A stretch of DNA of 64,000 bases, from the NCBI GenBank assembly GCA_017439665.1, contig JAFSIS010000078.1:25067-89066 (forward strand), written 5' to 3'. Numbering within the stretch: the first letter of the stretch is position 1; each line of letters starts with the position of its first letter. Below are positions 35,548-43,019 of this stretch, in pieces. The notes under the pieces are model-generated. The model made no database searches. It had not been told where the DNA came from and saw nothing but the letters and a program-made list of their open reading frames with translations. Origin of the DNA: Lachnospiraceae bacterium. GTDB lineage: Bacteria; Bacillota; Clostridia; Lachnospirales; Lachnospiraceae. The translations under genes and the position numbers were made by a program.

Positions 35548-35835
35548 TTATGCTTCTACAATTGCTACGATATCGGACTGTCTTACGACGATAAACTCTT
35601 CCTCATCCAGCTTTACTTCGGTTCCGGCATATTTGGAGTAGATCACCTGATCTCCCACCTTTACTTCCATTTTGATCTCCTTGCCGTCTACCACTCCACC
35701 GGGACCTACTGCAATTACCTCAGCCTGCTGGGGCTTTTCCTTGCTCTGTCCGGGTAAAACAATACCGGATTTGGTGGTCTCTTCAGCCACTAACTGCTTT
35801 AATACAACTCTGTCACCTAAGGGTACTAATTTCAT
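35548..35835 (-). CDS. groS: co-chaperonin GroES
   Basis: A 95-residue Hsp10 with LVPLGDRVVLKQL, the mobile loop EETTKSGIVLPGQSKEKPQ, and the dome residues GPGG. An AGGAGG site precedes the ATG. First gene of groESL, directly downstream of the CIRCE operator. Confidence 0.97.
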   Translation of the reverse strand: MKLVPLGDRVVLKQLVAEETTKSGIVLPGQSKEKPQQAEVIAVGPGGVVDGKEIKMEVKVGDQVIYSKYAGTEVKLDEEEFIVVRQSDIVAIVEA

Positions 35836-35887
35836 GATATTGCCTCCTGTCTTTTTCTTATCGAAATAGCTTACATTTTGTGATTTG

Positions 35888-35914
35888 TTAGCACTCCCTT
35901 GTATCGAGTGCTAA
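35888..35914. promoter_or_regulatory. CIRCE operator (HrcA binding site)
   Basis: TTAGCACTC (35888-35896), a 9-bp spacer and GAGTGCTAA (35906-35914) match the CIRCE consensus exactly. HrcA represses groESL from this element in unstressed cells. No hrcA is in the window. Confidence 0.97.
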
Positions 35915-35925
35915 CCTCAATGGTT

Positions 35926-35954
35926 ATATTAGATTTTTCTTTATTTCCACGCAA
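35926..35954 (-). promoter_or_regulatory. promoter of groESL
   Basis: On the minus strand TTGCGT (35949-35954) and TAATAT (35926-35931) are 17 bp apart, with the CIRCE element just downstream over the start point. Confidence 0.6.
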
Positions 35955-36168
35955 GCGAACTGACGCTTCTTTTTTATGTCTTTTCTTTTATTTTCTCGAT
36001 TTATCTTTTAATTTCTTTCATTTTCTTTATAGTCACTATTTAATAATTTTTTTAGATTCAATCTATTTTGTTCATTTCTTACCCAATATAACTACCGGTA
36101 TGGTGCTCAATGCCGAAGTCGAGCCTGTATTCGATATTTTGACTGAGTTTTCTAAAAAAGCCCGTTTT
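35955..36168. other. intergenic stretch with no feature seen
   Basis: AT-rich sequence between the groESL promoter and the terminator of the GGDEF gene. Open frames here lack ribosome binding sites and resemble no family I know. Confidence 0.5.
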
Positions 36169-36200
36169 AAAGCCCTTACCAGTTATGATAAGGGCTTTTT
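36169..36200. terminator. terminator 3' of the GGDEF gene
   Basis: Stem AAAGCCCTTA / TAAGGGCTTTTT. It has T-tracts on both strands, so it could end the minus-strand GGDEF transcript. Confidence 0.7.
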
Positions 36201-36242
36201 GACACTTGATCTAATTTACCATCTGTAAACTGCCAGGATGAT

Positions 36243-37157
36243 CTATTTCACTTTTTCCAGTCTTTCCTGATAACCCGGAGCCTGCTTGACTGCCATCTTG
36301 TTTTCCAGCATCTCATATTCTGCATCGGAAAATACCTGTTCCAGTTCTTCCTCTACACTATACTTCATGGCAATTCCCACGGCTACCGAAGGAGCCAGAT
36401 GCTCATCCTCACAGGTATCACAGGCCTGGCGGATCTGCTGCATATATTCCTCTGCCTCATTTGGCTCCGGTACCGGAATGAGCACATTAAATACGTCTCC
36501 GTCCACCCGGCCGATAAGGTAATCCGGTTTGGCAAACTTCTTCAGGATATCCGCAACAATACGAATCAGACGATCGCTTTCTTCTACGCCAAAGTGATCG
36601 TTGGCATAACGCCAGTCATTAATATTGACGCAAAGAGCGGCAACCGGTGCCACCTGGGAACGGTCCATCACCTTCATCCGACTATGGAAATAGGTGTGAT
36701 TAAGGGTTCCGGTAAGGGCATCCAGCTTGGTTCCATGAGCCTTTTGGTTCAGTTCCTCTTCTACCTGCAGGGAAAGCTCATCTACATACTGATCCGTTTC
36801 CTTATACAGATAGGTATTTTCTGCCCAGCTCTGCCATCCGGCGATCATGGACTCAATCATAGAGTCAACCTGTTCTTTTTTGCTGCCCGGCCGATAATAA
36901 AAATGGGCAACTGTCCGGTCATTGACCCGAATCCGGATTCCCTGGTCAGCCATCACATCTACCTTTTCATCAGGCCAATTACCTACGATGCAGACCGGCT
37001 CACCATGACGGCGTGTCAGAAGGAATTCCCCTTCTGTAAGCTGAGCCAGAATCTCCAACTGCTTTTGCACCACAGCCATATCCAACAACTGTCCTAATGA
37101 GTAGTCTTTGATGTTTTCCTTAATTCGCTTTTCCAATGAAACAGATCCGTAACCCAT
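36243..37157 (-). CDS. GGDEF-domain protein with degenerate active site
   Basis: A 304-residue protein. An N-terminal ~150 residues of mixed alpha/beta sequence (FLLTRRHGEPVCIVGNWPDE) is followed by a GGDEF domain (about 150-295): DALTGTLNHTYFHSRM, VNINDWRYANDHFG, then RVDGDVFNVLIP where active cyclases have GGDEF. The metal-binding D and E of the signature are not retained in the usual form and no RxxD inhibitory site is visible. It is therefore more likely a nucleotide-binding sensor or scaffold than a cyclic-di-GMP synthase. The ATG at 37157 is chosen because AAGGAG lies nine nt upstream. Confidence 0.85.
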   Translation of the reverse strand: MGYGSVSLEKRIKENIKDYSLGQLLDMAVVQKQLEILAQLTEGEFLLTRRHGEPVCIVGNWPDEKVDVMADQGIRIRVNDRTVAHFYYRPGSKKEQVDSMIESMIAGWQSWAENTYLYKETDQYVDELSLQVEEELNQKAHGTKLDALTGTLNHTYFHSRMKVMDRSQVAPVAALCVNINDWRYANDHFGVEESDRLIRIVADILKKFAKPDYLIGRVDGDVFNVLIPVPEPNEAEEYMQQIRQACDTCEDEHLAPSVAVGIAMKYSVEEELEQVFSDAEYEMLENKMAVKQAPGYQERLEKVK

Positions 37158-37182
37158 AAGAATCATCTCCTTATCCTATTTT

Positions 37183-37350
37183 GTAAAGATTCTGGACAGA
37201 CTCTTCTCATTGGATGGATCTTTAAAGCTCGAAAATCCTGCGGTTTTCCTCATATCGGAGATCCATCCAATAGAAGTATTTGTAAACAGTCCTTTGAAAG
37301 CAAGCTTTCGCGGGCTGTTTACAAATACTTCTGCTGTCCTGAATTGTTAC
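37183..37350. repeat. 168-bp nested foldback element
   Basis: Ends are GTAAAGATTCTGGACAG (37183-37199) and, on the opposite strand, GTAACAATTCAGGACAG (37334-37350), 14 of 17 matching. Two nested inverted repeats lie inside: GGATGGATC / GATCCATCC and a perfect 18-bp pair (37272-37289 with 37315-37332). The central ACAGTCCTTTGAAAGC core resembles that of the element at 5547-5698. No open reading frame. Confidence 0.8.
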
Positions 37351-37399
37351 AAATATTTTACAATTTACCCTATTCTTTTGCAAGTCATTTTCTTTCTCT

Positions 37400-37532
37400 G
37401 TTACTGTTCACCCGTGACCAGTAACAACGCTTCGCGATGCACACAAAATGTACTTTCAGTACATTTTGACGCTGCAATACTCGGGTTTTTCTTTGAAAAA
37501 CACCTCGCGTTAGTTGAAGTCTGAACAGTAAC
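37400..37532. repeat. 133-bp foldback element, GTTACTGTTCA type
   Basis: GTTACTGTTCA (37400-37410) and TGAACAGTAAC (37522-37532) are perfect 11-bp inverted ends. An internal palindrome (ACAAAATGTACT / AGTACATTTTG) is present. The ends differ from the GTAACTATTCAG family at only two or three positions. Confidence 0.75.
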
Positions 37533-37571
37533 CTTTCTCCTCCCTATCCCGGTTAAAATCCCTTCTTCCCC

Positions 37572-37599
37572 TTGAAAAAGGAAAGCTTTTATGTATAAT
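37572..37599 (+). promoter_or_regulatory. promoter of the ABC-F/PHP/HAD genes
   Basis: TTGAAA (37572-37577) and TATAAT (37594-37599), 16 bp apart, with a leader of about 65 nt to the ABC-F gene. Confidence 0.7.
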
Positions 37600-37672
37600 G
37601 GAATAGGGTTACTCCCGGATTGTTCACCATATAAATAAGAAGATTGACACATATTCTGAAAGGAAGGATTAC

Positions 37673-39304
37673 ATGATCAGTGCAAATAACGTCACCTATC
37701 GGGTGGGAAAAAAAGCTCTTTTTGAAGAGGTTAACATTAAATTTACAGAAGGCAACTGCTATGGACTCATCGGTGCCAACGGTGCCGGAAAATCCACCTT
37801 CTTAAAGCTCCTTTCCGGTCAGCTGGAAACTACCAACGGAGATATTTCCATCACTCCCGGTCAGCGCCTTTCCGTTCTGGAACAGGATCACTTCAAATAT
37901 GATGATTATACCGTACTGGATGTGGTTATCATGGGTAATCAGCGTCTTTACGAGATCATGAAGGAAAAGGATGCCATCTATGCCAAGGAAGATTTTACCG
38001 ATGAGGACGGTATCCGTGCCAGCGAACTGGAAGCAGAATTTGCAGAAATGGATGGCTGGGAAGCAGAATCCAATGCTGCTACTCTGTTAAACGGCCTGGG
38101 TATTGAAACCCAGCTTCACTACAATCAGCTTCGTGATCTGGATGGTAATGCCAAGGTGAAGGTTCTTCTGGCAAAAGCACTCTTCGGTAATCCGGATATT
38201 CTTCTTCTGGATGAGCCTACCAACCATTTGGATCTGGATGCCATCGCCTGGCTGGAAGAATTTTTGATCAATTTCGACAATACAGTTATCGTAGTCAGCC
38301 ATGACCGTTATTTCCTGAATAAGGTATGTACTCATACGGCAGACATCGATTACGGCAAGATCCAGCTTTATGCCGGCAACTACGATTTCTGGTACGAATC
38401 CAGTCAGCTTCTCATCAAGCAGATGAAGGAAGCTAATAAGAAAAAGGAAGAAAAGATCAAGGAATTGCAGGAATTTATTTCCCGCTTCTCTGCCAATGCT
38501 TCCAAATCCAAGCAGGCTACCTCCAGAAAACGTGCTCTGGAAAAAATTCAGCTGGATGAAATCCGCCCTTCCAGCAGAAAATATCCCTATATTGATTTCC
38601 GTCCCGACAGGGAGATCGGAAATGAGGTTCTCACCGTAGAAGGTCTCAGCAAGACCATTAATGGAGAAAAGGTTCTGGACAATATTTCTTTTATTGTAGG
38701 ACATGATGACAAGATTGCCTTTGTGGGCAGCAATGAGCTGGCAAAAACCACTCTGTTCAAGATCCTGATGGGTGAAATGGAACCCGATGAAGGCACTTAT
38801 AAATGGGGCGTTACCACTTCCCAGGCTTATTTTCCCAAGGACAGTACCGAGGAATTCGACAATGACTATACTATCGTAGACTGGCTCACCGGATATTCTC
38901 CCGTTAAGGACGTGACCTATGTCCGCGGCTTCCTTGGACGTATGCTGTTTGCCGGTGAAGACGGTGTGAAAAAAGTAAGGGTGCTTTCTGGTGGTGAGAA
39001 GGTCCGCTGTCTTTTATCCAAAATGATGATCAGCGGTGCCAACTGCCTGATCCTGGATGAACCCACCAACCATCTGGATATGGAATCCATTACTGCTTTA
39101 AACAACGGACTCATCAAGTTCCCCGGTGTGGAGCTGTTCTCCTGCCATGACCATCAGTTTGTCCAGACCACGGCAAACCGAATCATGGAAATTCTGCCAA
39201 ACGGCAGTCTGATCGACAAGATCACTACCTATGATGAGTACCTGGCAAGTGATGAAATGGCCAGAAAACGTACCGTATACACCAATACGGAGGAAGATAA
39301 TTAA
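37673..39304 (+). CDS. ABC-F family ATPase
   Basis: A 543-residue protein with two ABC modules and no membrane domain. Site 1 has Walker A GANGAGKST, a signature reduced to DLDGNAKVKVLLAKALFG, Walker B DILLLDEPTNHLD and VSHDRYF. A linker of about 80 residues (KEANKKKEEKIKELQEF) follows. Site 2 has a variant Walker A GSNELAKTT, a normal LSGGEKVRCLLSKMM and LILDEPTNHLD. ABC-F proteins act on the ribosome, as translation factors or antibiotic-protection proteins. Overall it resembles the YkpA/YbiT branch rather than a resistance protein. The unusual first signature and second P-loop suggest uneven ATP use by the two sites. Confidence 0.92.
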   Translation: MISANNVTYRVGKKALFEEVNIKFTEGNCYGLIGANGAGKSTFLKLLSGQLETTNGDISITPGQRLSVLEQDHFKYDDYTVLDVVIMGNQRLYEIMKEKDAIYAKEDFTDEDGIRASELEAEFAEMDGWEAESNAATLLNGLGIETQLHYNQLRDLDGNAKVKVLLAKALFGNPDILLLDEPTNHLDLDAIAWLEEFLINFDNTVIVVSHDRYFLNKVCTHTADIDYGKIQLYAGNYDFWYESSQLLIKQMKEANKKKEEKIKELQEFISRFSANASKSKQATSRKRALEKIQLDEIRPSSRKYPYIDFRPDREIGNEVLTVEGLSKTINGEKVLDNISFIVGHDDKIAFVGSNELAKTTLFKILMGEMEPDEGTYKWGVTTSQAYFPKDSTEEFDNDYTIVDWLTGYSPVKDVTYVRGFLGRMLFAGEDGVKKVRVLSGGEKVRCLLSKMMISGANCLILDEPTNHLDMESITALNNGLIKFPGVELFSCHDHQFVQTTANRIMEILPNGSLIDKITTYDEYLASDEMARKRTVYTNTEEDN

Positions 39305-39361
39305 AGCTATTGATTTATGGCCCTCTTTTTTGAGGGCCTGCACTGTTTAGAAAGGATCTCT

Positions 39362-40240
39362 ATGATTGATCTGCATGTTCATTCCAACAAATCTGACGGC
39401 AGTCTCTCCCCTACCCAACTGGTAGAGCTGGCTGCTGAAAAAAAACTGTCTGCCTTTGCCCTCACCGACCACGATACTACCGATGGTCTGGATGAAGCTA
39501 TGGAGGCAGCCGCCCGGTATAATGCTTCTCTTGCCCATGATGCCGGGAATAAAAGCCCCCTGGAGGTCATCCCCGGAATTGAATTTTCTACGGAATATCA
39601 GGGAAAGGATGTCCATATTCTGGGATTGTTTATCGACTACCAGTCTCCTGTATTTAAAGAAAAAATTCAGGCTTTTGTGGACTCCAGAATTCTTCGAAAT
39701 GAGAAGATGTGCAAAAGTCTGTCCACAGAAGGAATCGATATTACCTATGAAAAGCTTCTGGCTGAATATCCCTGTGCAGTCATTACCAGAAGCCACTATG
39801 CCCGCTATCTTCATGAACACGGCTATGTAAGCTCGGTACGGGAAGCCTTTGACCGCTATATTGGGGATCATGCCAAACATTATATCCCCCGGGAAAAAAT
39901 CACCCCTGTACAGGCCATAGAGCTGATCAAGGAGGTGCATGGACTGGCTGTCCTGGCCCATCCCGTTCTCTATCGGATGTCGGATGCCAATCTGGAGACT
40001 CTGGTGGCTCTGCTTAAGGAGAATGGCCTGGATGGAATTGAGGCCATATACTCCACCTATACTGCCGGGGAAGAACGCCAGATTCGTGCTCTGGCAAAAA
40101 AATACGATCTGCTGATCACCGGTGGCTCCGATTTCCATGGAGCCGTTAAGCCCGGGCTGGAAATGGCTACAGGATACGGTAAACTGGCAGTGCCGGAGGA
40201 TATTCTGGTGAAACTGAAGGAAGCGTTGAAAGCAGGCTGA
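39362..40240 (+). CDS. PHP-domain phosphoesterase (YciV/TrpH-like)
   Basis: A 292-residue PHP protein. Metal-binding motifs are MIDLHVHSNKSDGSLSP, FALTDHDTTDGLDEA, GIEFSTEYQGKDVHILG, AHPVLY and GGSDFHG. The family includes 3',5'-nucleoside bisphosphate phosphatase and the RNase AM/TrpH enzyme, which trims 5' ends of RNA. The ATG at 39362 is chosen from AAAGGAT upstream and the family start. It lies 57 nt after the ABC-F gene and 37 nt before the HAD gene. Confidence 0.92.
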   Translation: MIDLHVHSNKSDGSLSPTQLVELAAEKKLSAFALTDHDTTDGLDEAMEAAARYNASLAHDAGNKSPLEVIPGIEFSTEYQGKDVHILGLFIDYQSPVFKEKIQAFVDSRILRNEKMCKSLSTEGIDITYEKLLAEYPCAVITRSHYARYLHEHGYVSSVREAFDRYIGDHAKHYIPREKITPVQAIELIKEVHGLAVLAHPVLYRMSDANLETLVALLKENGLDGIEAIYSTYTAGEERQIRALAKKYDLLITGGSDFHGAVKPGLEMATGYGKLAVPEDILVKLKEALKAG

Positions 40241-40277
40241 ATAAGCAACACTTGGCAGTATGAAAGGAAATAGCTTC

Positions 40278-41093
40278 ATGAAAACGAAAATCTTTTTTAC
40301 CGATTTGGATTCCACCCTACTGACCAGGGAAAAACAGGTTTCTCCTTTAACCTATGAAACCCTGAAAAACTGGACTGAAAGTGGCCATAAGCTGGTGCTC
40401 TGCTCCGGACGTGCCCTGGACAGCGTTGCCCATGTACGGGAAAGTCTGGGGCTTACCTTTCCCAATATGTATCTTATCGGTTGTAATGGTGGGGAAATCT
40501 ATGACTGTGAGAAGAAAGAACAGCTTCTCCGCCTTTCCCTCTCCCGTGAAACGGCTGTGGAGCTTTTTTCCCTGGCTAAAGAATGGGATATTTACATCCA
40601 TACCTATACGGATACCCATATCCTGACTGCAAGGGAATGTGATGAACTGACCTTTTACCGCAGGGCGATCCACACTCCCTATCTTCTTACGGACAATATT
40701 CTGGAACATCTGGAAAAAGAGCCCTGTAAATGTCTTTCTATCAGCCTGGATGATCTTCAAAAGCTGGAAAACTTCCGTAAAGTAGTTCTGGAAAAAACGG
40801 GTGACAAGCTCACTGTACTCTATTCCAATCCCCACTATCTGGAGCTTTTTCCTGCCTCTTCCGGAAAAGGAACCGGACTGAAGTGGCTCTGTGAATATCT
40901 TAATATTCCTGTGGCTAACTCTCTTGCTGCCGGTGATGAGCTCAACGATATTTCCATGATTGAAGCCGCCGGACTGGGAATTGCCATGAAAAACGCCAGA
41001 GAAGAAGTAAAAGAAATTGCTGATATCATTACAGGTGAAGACAATAATCATGACGGACTTGTGCCCATATTAAAAACAGCCATGGAGAGCTAA
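40278..41093 (+). CDS. HAD-superfamily (Cof-type) phosphatase
   Basis: A 271-residue HAD hydrolase of the Cof/IIB type. The nucleophile motif is FFTDLDSTLL (residues about 6-15), motif II is VLCSGRALDS, and motif IV is AAGDELNDISMIEAAG with the acidic pair. The cap domain lies in the middle. Such enzymes remove phosphate from sugar phosphates, nucleotides or flavin precursors; the substrate cannot be told from sequence. The ATG at 40278 follows AAAGGAAA. Its terminator begins inside the last codons. Confidence 0.9.
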   Translation: MKTKIFFTDLDSTLLTREKQVSPLTYETLKNWTESGHKLVLCSGRALDSVAHVRESLGLTFPNMYLIGCNGGEIYDCEKKEQLLRLSLSRETAVELFSLAKEWDIYIHTYTDTHILTARECDELTFYRRAIHTPYLLTDNILEHLEKEPCKCLSISLDDLQKLENFRKVVLEKTGDKLTVLYSNPHYLELFPASSGKGTGLKWLCEYLNIPVANSLAAGDELNDISMIEAAGLGIAMKNAREEVKEIADIITGEDNNHDGLVPILKTAMES

Positions 41094-41112
41094 ACTTCCA
41101 TGGCTATTTTTA
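41078..41112 (+). terminator. intrinsic terminator of the ABC-F/PHP/HAD unit
   Basis: Stem AGCCATGGA / TTCCATGGCT followed by ATTTTTATTT. The left arm lies in the last codons of the HAD gene. Confidence 0.85.
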
Positions 41113-41156
41113 TTTCAATCATTAAACATCCCAAAACTCATTCTGGGAATCGCTTA

Positions 41157-42458
41157 TTATTGTATGGCATCAAGGTATTTATCCAGTGAGTATAGCGGAA
41201 CATTTACCATCCAATCCTGCTTTCGGTAATTGGACATAGAGGATCTGATGGCAATTTCCGGCCTGTACTTTTCACAAAAGGCACGCAGACTTTTTGCCCG
41301 TAAATTTTCTTCTGCTTTTACTTCTATAGGGATACAGTACATTTCCTGCTGAATGACAAAATCGATTTCTCCGGAAGAATTGGGAGCAGAGTAATAATAT
41401 AATTCTCTGCCCGTCGATTTTAGCTGCTGTGCTACAAACTGTTCTGTCAATGCTCCTTTAAATTCTTCAAAAATCCTGCTTCCATCCAATAATACTCTGG
41501 CAGAAATATCGGCTTTTGCCCCCAATAAACCTACATCCAGCATAAACATTTTAAAGCTGTTCATTTCCATATAGGCGATTAGGGGGATTGCCGGTTTTGT
41601 GATTCGATAACTACGCAGGATCAACCCTGCATCCTCCAACCATTGGATTGCCAATTCAAAATCTTTAGCTCTTGCTCCTTCCCTTAAAGAACCATAAATA
41701 AATTTCCTATTTTCTTTTGCCAGCTGTGCAGGAATAGAGTTCCATACCATCATGATTCGTGGCACAACCTCTTTCGGTGCGTGTTTACTGAAATCTTCCT
41801 CATAATATTTAAGCAGATTTTTCTGTATTTCCCTGGCTTCATAGAAATTATCCGTATCAATATAAGTCTGTACCACTTCAGGCATTCCACCAAGATAATA
41901 ATATTTTTTCAATAATTCTGTATATCTGGAAGAATAGGTATTAATCATCTCACCATCACCAAAGAGCAATAACTGCGCCAGTTGGTTTTCTCCTAATGCA
42001 CAGATGAACTCATAAAAATCCAGAGGGTACAAATGCATAAAATCAACTTTACCAACAGGGAAGGAGGTTCCTTCATGAAGAGCTACTCCCAGCAGGGAAC
42101 CGGCCGCTACGATTGCATACTGGGGTGCATTTTCATTGAAGTATTTTAAGGCGGCCAGTGCCTTGGGGACCTCCTGGATCTCATCAAAAATAATCAGTGT
42201 ATCCTCAGCATCAAAACCTCTTCCATATTCTATCTTTATGGCTGTTAAAATGCGTGCAATATCAAAATCAATCTCAAACACCTTTTTCATGATCTCATTG
42301 TTATCCAGATTGATATACACCGTATTCTTAAAATATCTGGCTCCAAATTCTTTCATCAGCCAGGTCTTTCCTACCTGCCTTGCCCCTTGAATGATCAAAG
42401 GTTTCCTGTTCTTTTTCTCTTTCCACTTCTCTAATTTTGTAAACAGGTTTCTTTCCAT
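41157..42458 (-). CDS. AAA_14/DUF4143 family ATPase
   Basis: A 433-residue ATPase. Walker A is GARQVGKT (residues 25-32) and Walker B is LIIFDEIQEVP. The C-terminal DUF4143 domain ends in a PD-(D/E)xK-like nuclease core (SSGEIDFVIQQ...PIEVKAEENLRAKSL), typical of this very common accessory family of gut bacteria. The physiological role is not established. The ATG at 42458 has AAGGTGGTG upstream. The promoter (42481-42509) abuts three 22-bp direct repeats at an exact 32-bp period. It is AT-richer than the neighbouring core genes. Confidence 0.92.
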   Translation of the reverse strand: MERNLFTKLEKWKEKKNRKPLIIQGARQVGKTWLMKEFGARYFKNTVYINLDNNEIMKKVFEIDFDIARILTAIKIEYGRGFDAEDTLIIFDEIQEVPKALAALKYFNENAPQYAIVAAGSLLGVALHEGTSFPVGKVDFMHLYPLDFYEFICALGENQLAQLLLFGDGEMINTYSSRYTELLKKYYYLGGMPEVVQTYIDTDNFYEAREIQKNLLKYYEEDFSKHAPKEVVPRIMMVWNSIPAQLAKENRKFIYGSLREGARAKDFELAIQWLEDAGLILRSYRITKPAIPLIAYMEMNSFKMFMLDVGLLGAKADISARVLLDGSRIFEEFKGALTEQFVAQQLKSTGRELYYYSAPNSSGEIDFVIQQEMYCIPIEVKAEENLRAKSLRAFCEKYRPEIAIRSSMSNYRKQDWMVNVPLYSLDKYLDAIQ

Positions 42459-42480
42459 AAATGTCACCACCTTTATGATT

Positions 42481-42509
42481 AGTATATACTCTAATTTTAT
42501 CCTATACAA
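42481..42509 (-). promoter_or_regulatory. promoter of the DUF4143 ATPase
   Basis: On the minus strand TTGTAT (42504-42509) and TATACT (42481-42486) are 17 bp apart. The -35 box touches the first iteron. Confidence 0.65.
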
Positions 42510-42591
42510 CATTTTTCAGGCGGTAATATTAAAACTTTTTACACTTTTCTGGTGATAATTTCAAATATATTTACACTTTTCATGCGGTAAT
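42506..42591. repeat. three 22-bp iterons at 32-bp spacing
   Basis: On the minus strand the copies read ATTACCGCATGAAAAGTGTA (42570-42591), ATTATCACCAGAAAAGTGTA (42538-42559) and ATTACCGCCTGAAAAATGTT (42506-42527). The period is exactly 32 bp, about three helical turns, so copies face the same side of the DNA. They lie directly upstream of the ATPase promoter. Confidence 0.75.
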
Positions 42592-42608
42592 CTTATATAT
42601 TTCAGTGT

Positions 42609-42854
42609 TTAAATTTCAATCAACTCCTCCAAAGACACTTCCAATATTCTTGAAAATGCAACTAATTCAATGTCTGTCACAAAGCGTTTTCCGCTTTCTA
42701 TTCTCTGAATTGCATTTTTATCCAGATCTATTCCGGCCAGCTGCAGCTTCTCCGCCAGTCCACGTTGAGAGAGACCCGGAAATTTCGCTTGCCGGATCCG
42801 TTTAATATTTTCTCCACACAGATTATTTGATAGATCATTTTTATTCTTAAACAC
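42609..42854 (-). CDS. XRE-family transcriptional repressor
   Basis: An 81-residue helix-turn-helix protein. The HTH runs through IKRIRQAKFPGLSQRGLAEK and LDKNAIQRIESGKRFVTDIE, closing with SRILEVSLEELIEI. I chose the GTG at 42852-42854, with GGAG eight nt upstream; a TTG five codons earlier is the alternative. It is divergent from the lipoprotein/MBOAT/AlgX-like genes. The 150-bp gap holds a TGACA-N9-TGTCA site (42876-42894) and a large perfect palindrome (42918-42958) with the same TGACA half-sites, so it probably represses both itself and the cassette. Confidence 0.8.
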   Translation of the reverse strand: MFKNKNDLSNNLCGENIKRIRQAKFPGLSQRGLAEKLQLAGIDLDKNAIQRIESGKRFVTDIELVAFSRILEVSLEELIEI

Positions 42855-42875
42855 CCAGATTAACTCCAATCATTT

Positions 42876-42894
42876 TGACATTTAGTGCTTGTCA
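42876..42894. promoter_or_regulatory. candidate XRE operator near the repressor gene
   Basis: TGACA (42876-42880), nine bases, then TGTCA (42890-42894). It lies 22 bp upstream of the XRE start and shares its half-site with the palindrome at 42918-42958. Confidence 0.5.
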
Positions 42895-42917
42895 TTAATC
42901 TAAGTGTATGCTAAAGT

Positions 42918-42958
42918 ATGTAATAAATTGACATTCACTAGATGTCAATTTATTACAT
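42918..42958. promoter_or_regulatory. 17-bp perfect palindrome enclosing the cassette promoter
   Basis: ATGTAATAAATTGACAT (42918-42934), a 7-nt centre, and its exact complement (42942-42958). The plus-strand promoter TTGACA (42928-42933), 17 bp, TATTAC (42951-42956) is wholly inside, so a protein bound here would block RNA polymerase. The two arms include the TGACA/TGTCA half-sites found at 42876-42894. Confidence 0.75.
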
Positions 42959-43019
42959 TTACTGGTGGTATAGAATGTATTCTATGAACCACAGCCTTAC
43001 AAACGAAAGGAGCTTTAAC

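Noticed and set aside
35899..36228. Plus-strand open frame between groES and the GGDEF gene
   Set aside because: It runs over the CIRCE/promoter region and a terminator, lacks a start site and resembles nothing I know.
37400..37532. tRNA or small RNA in the GTTACTGTTCA element
   Set aside because: The folding is one long stem typical of a foldback element; no cloverleaf or known RNA motif fits.
39347..40315. Minus-strand open frame opposite the PHP gene
   Set aside because: Shadow of a strongly conserved PHP protein on the other strand.
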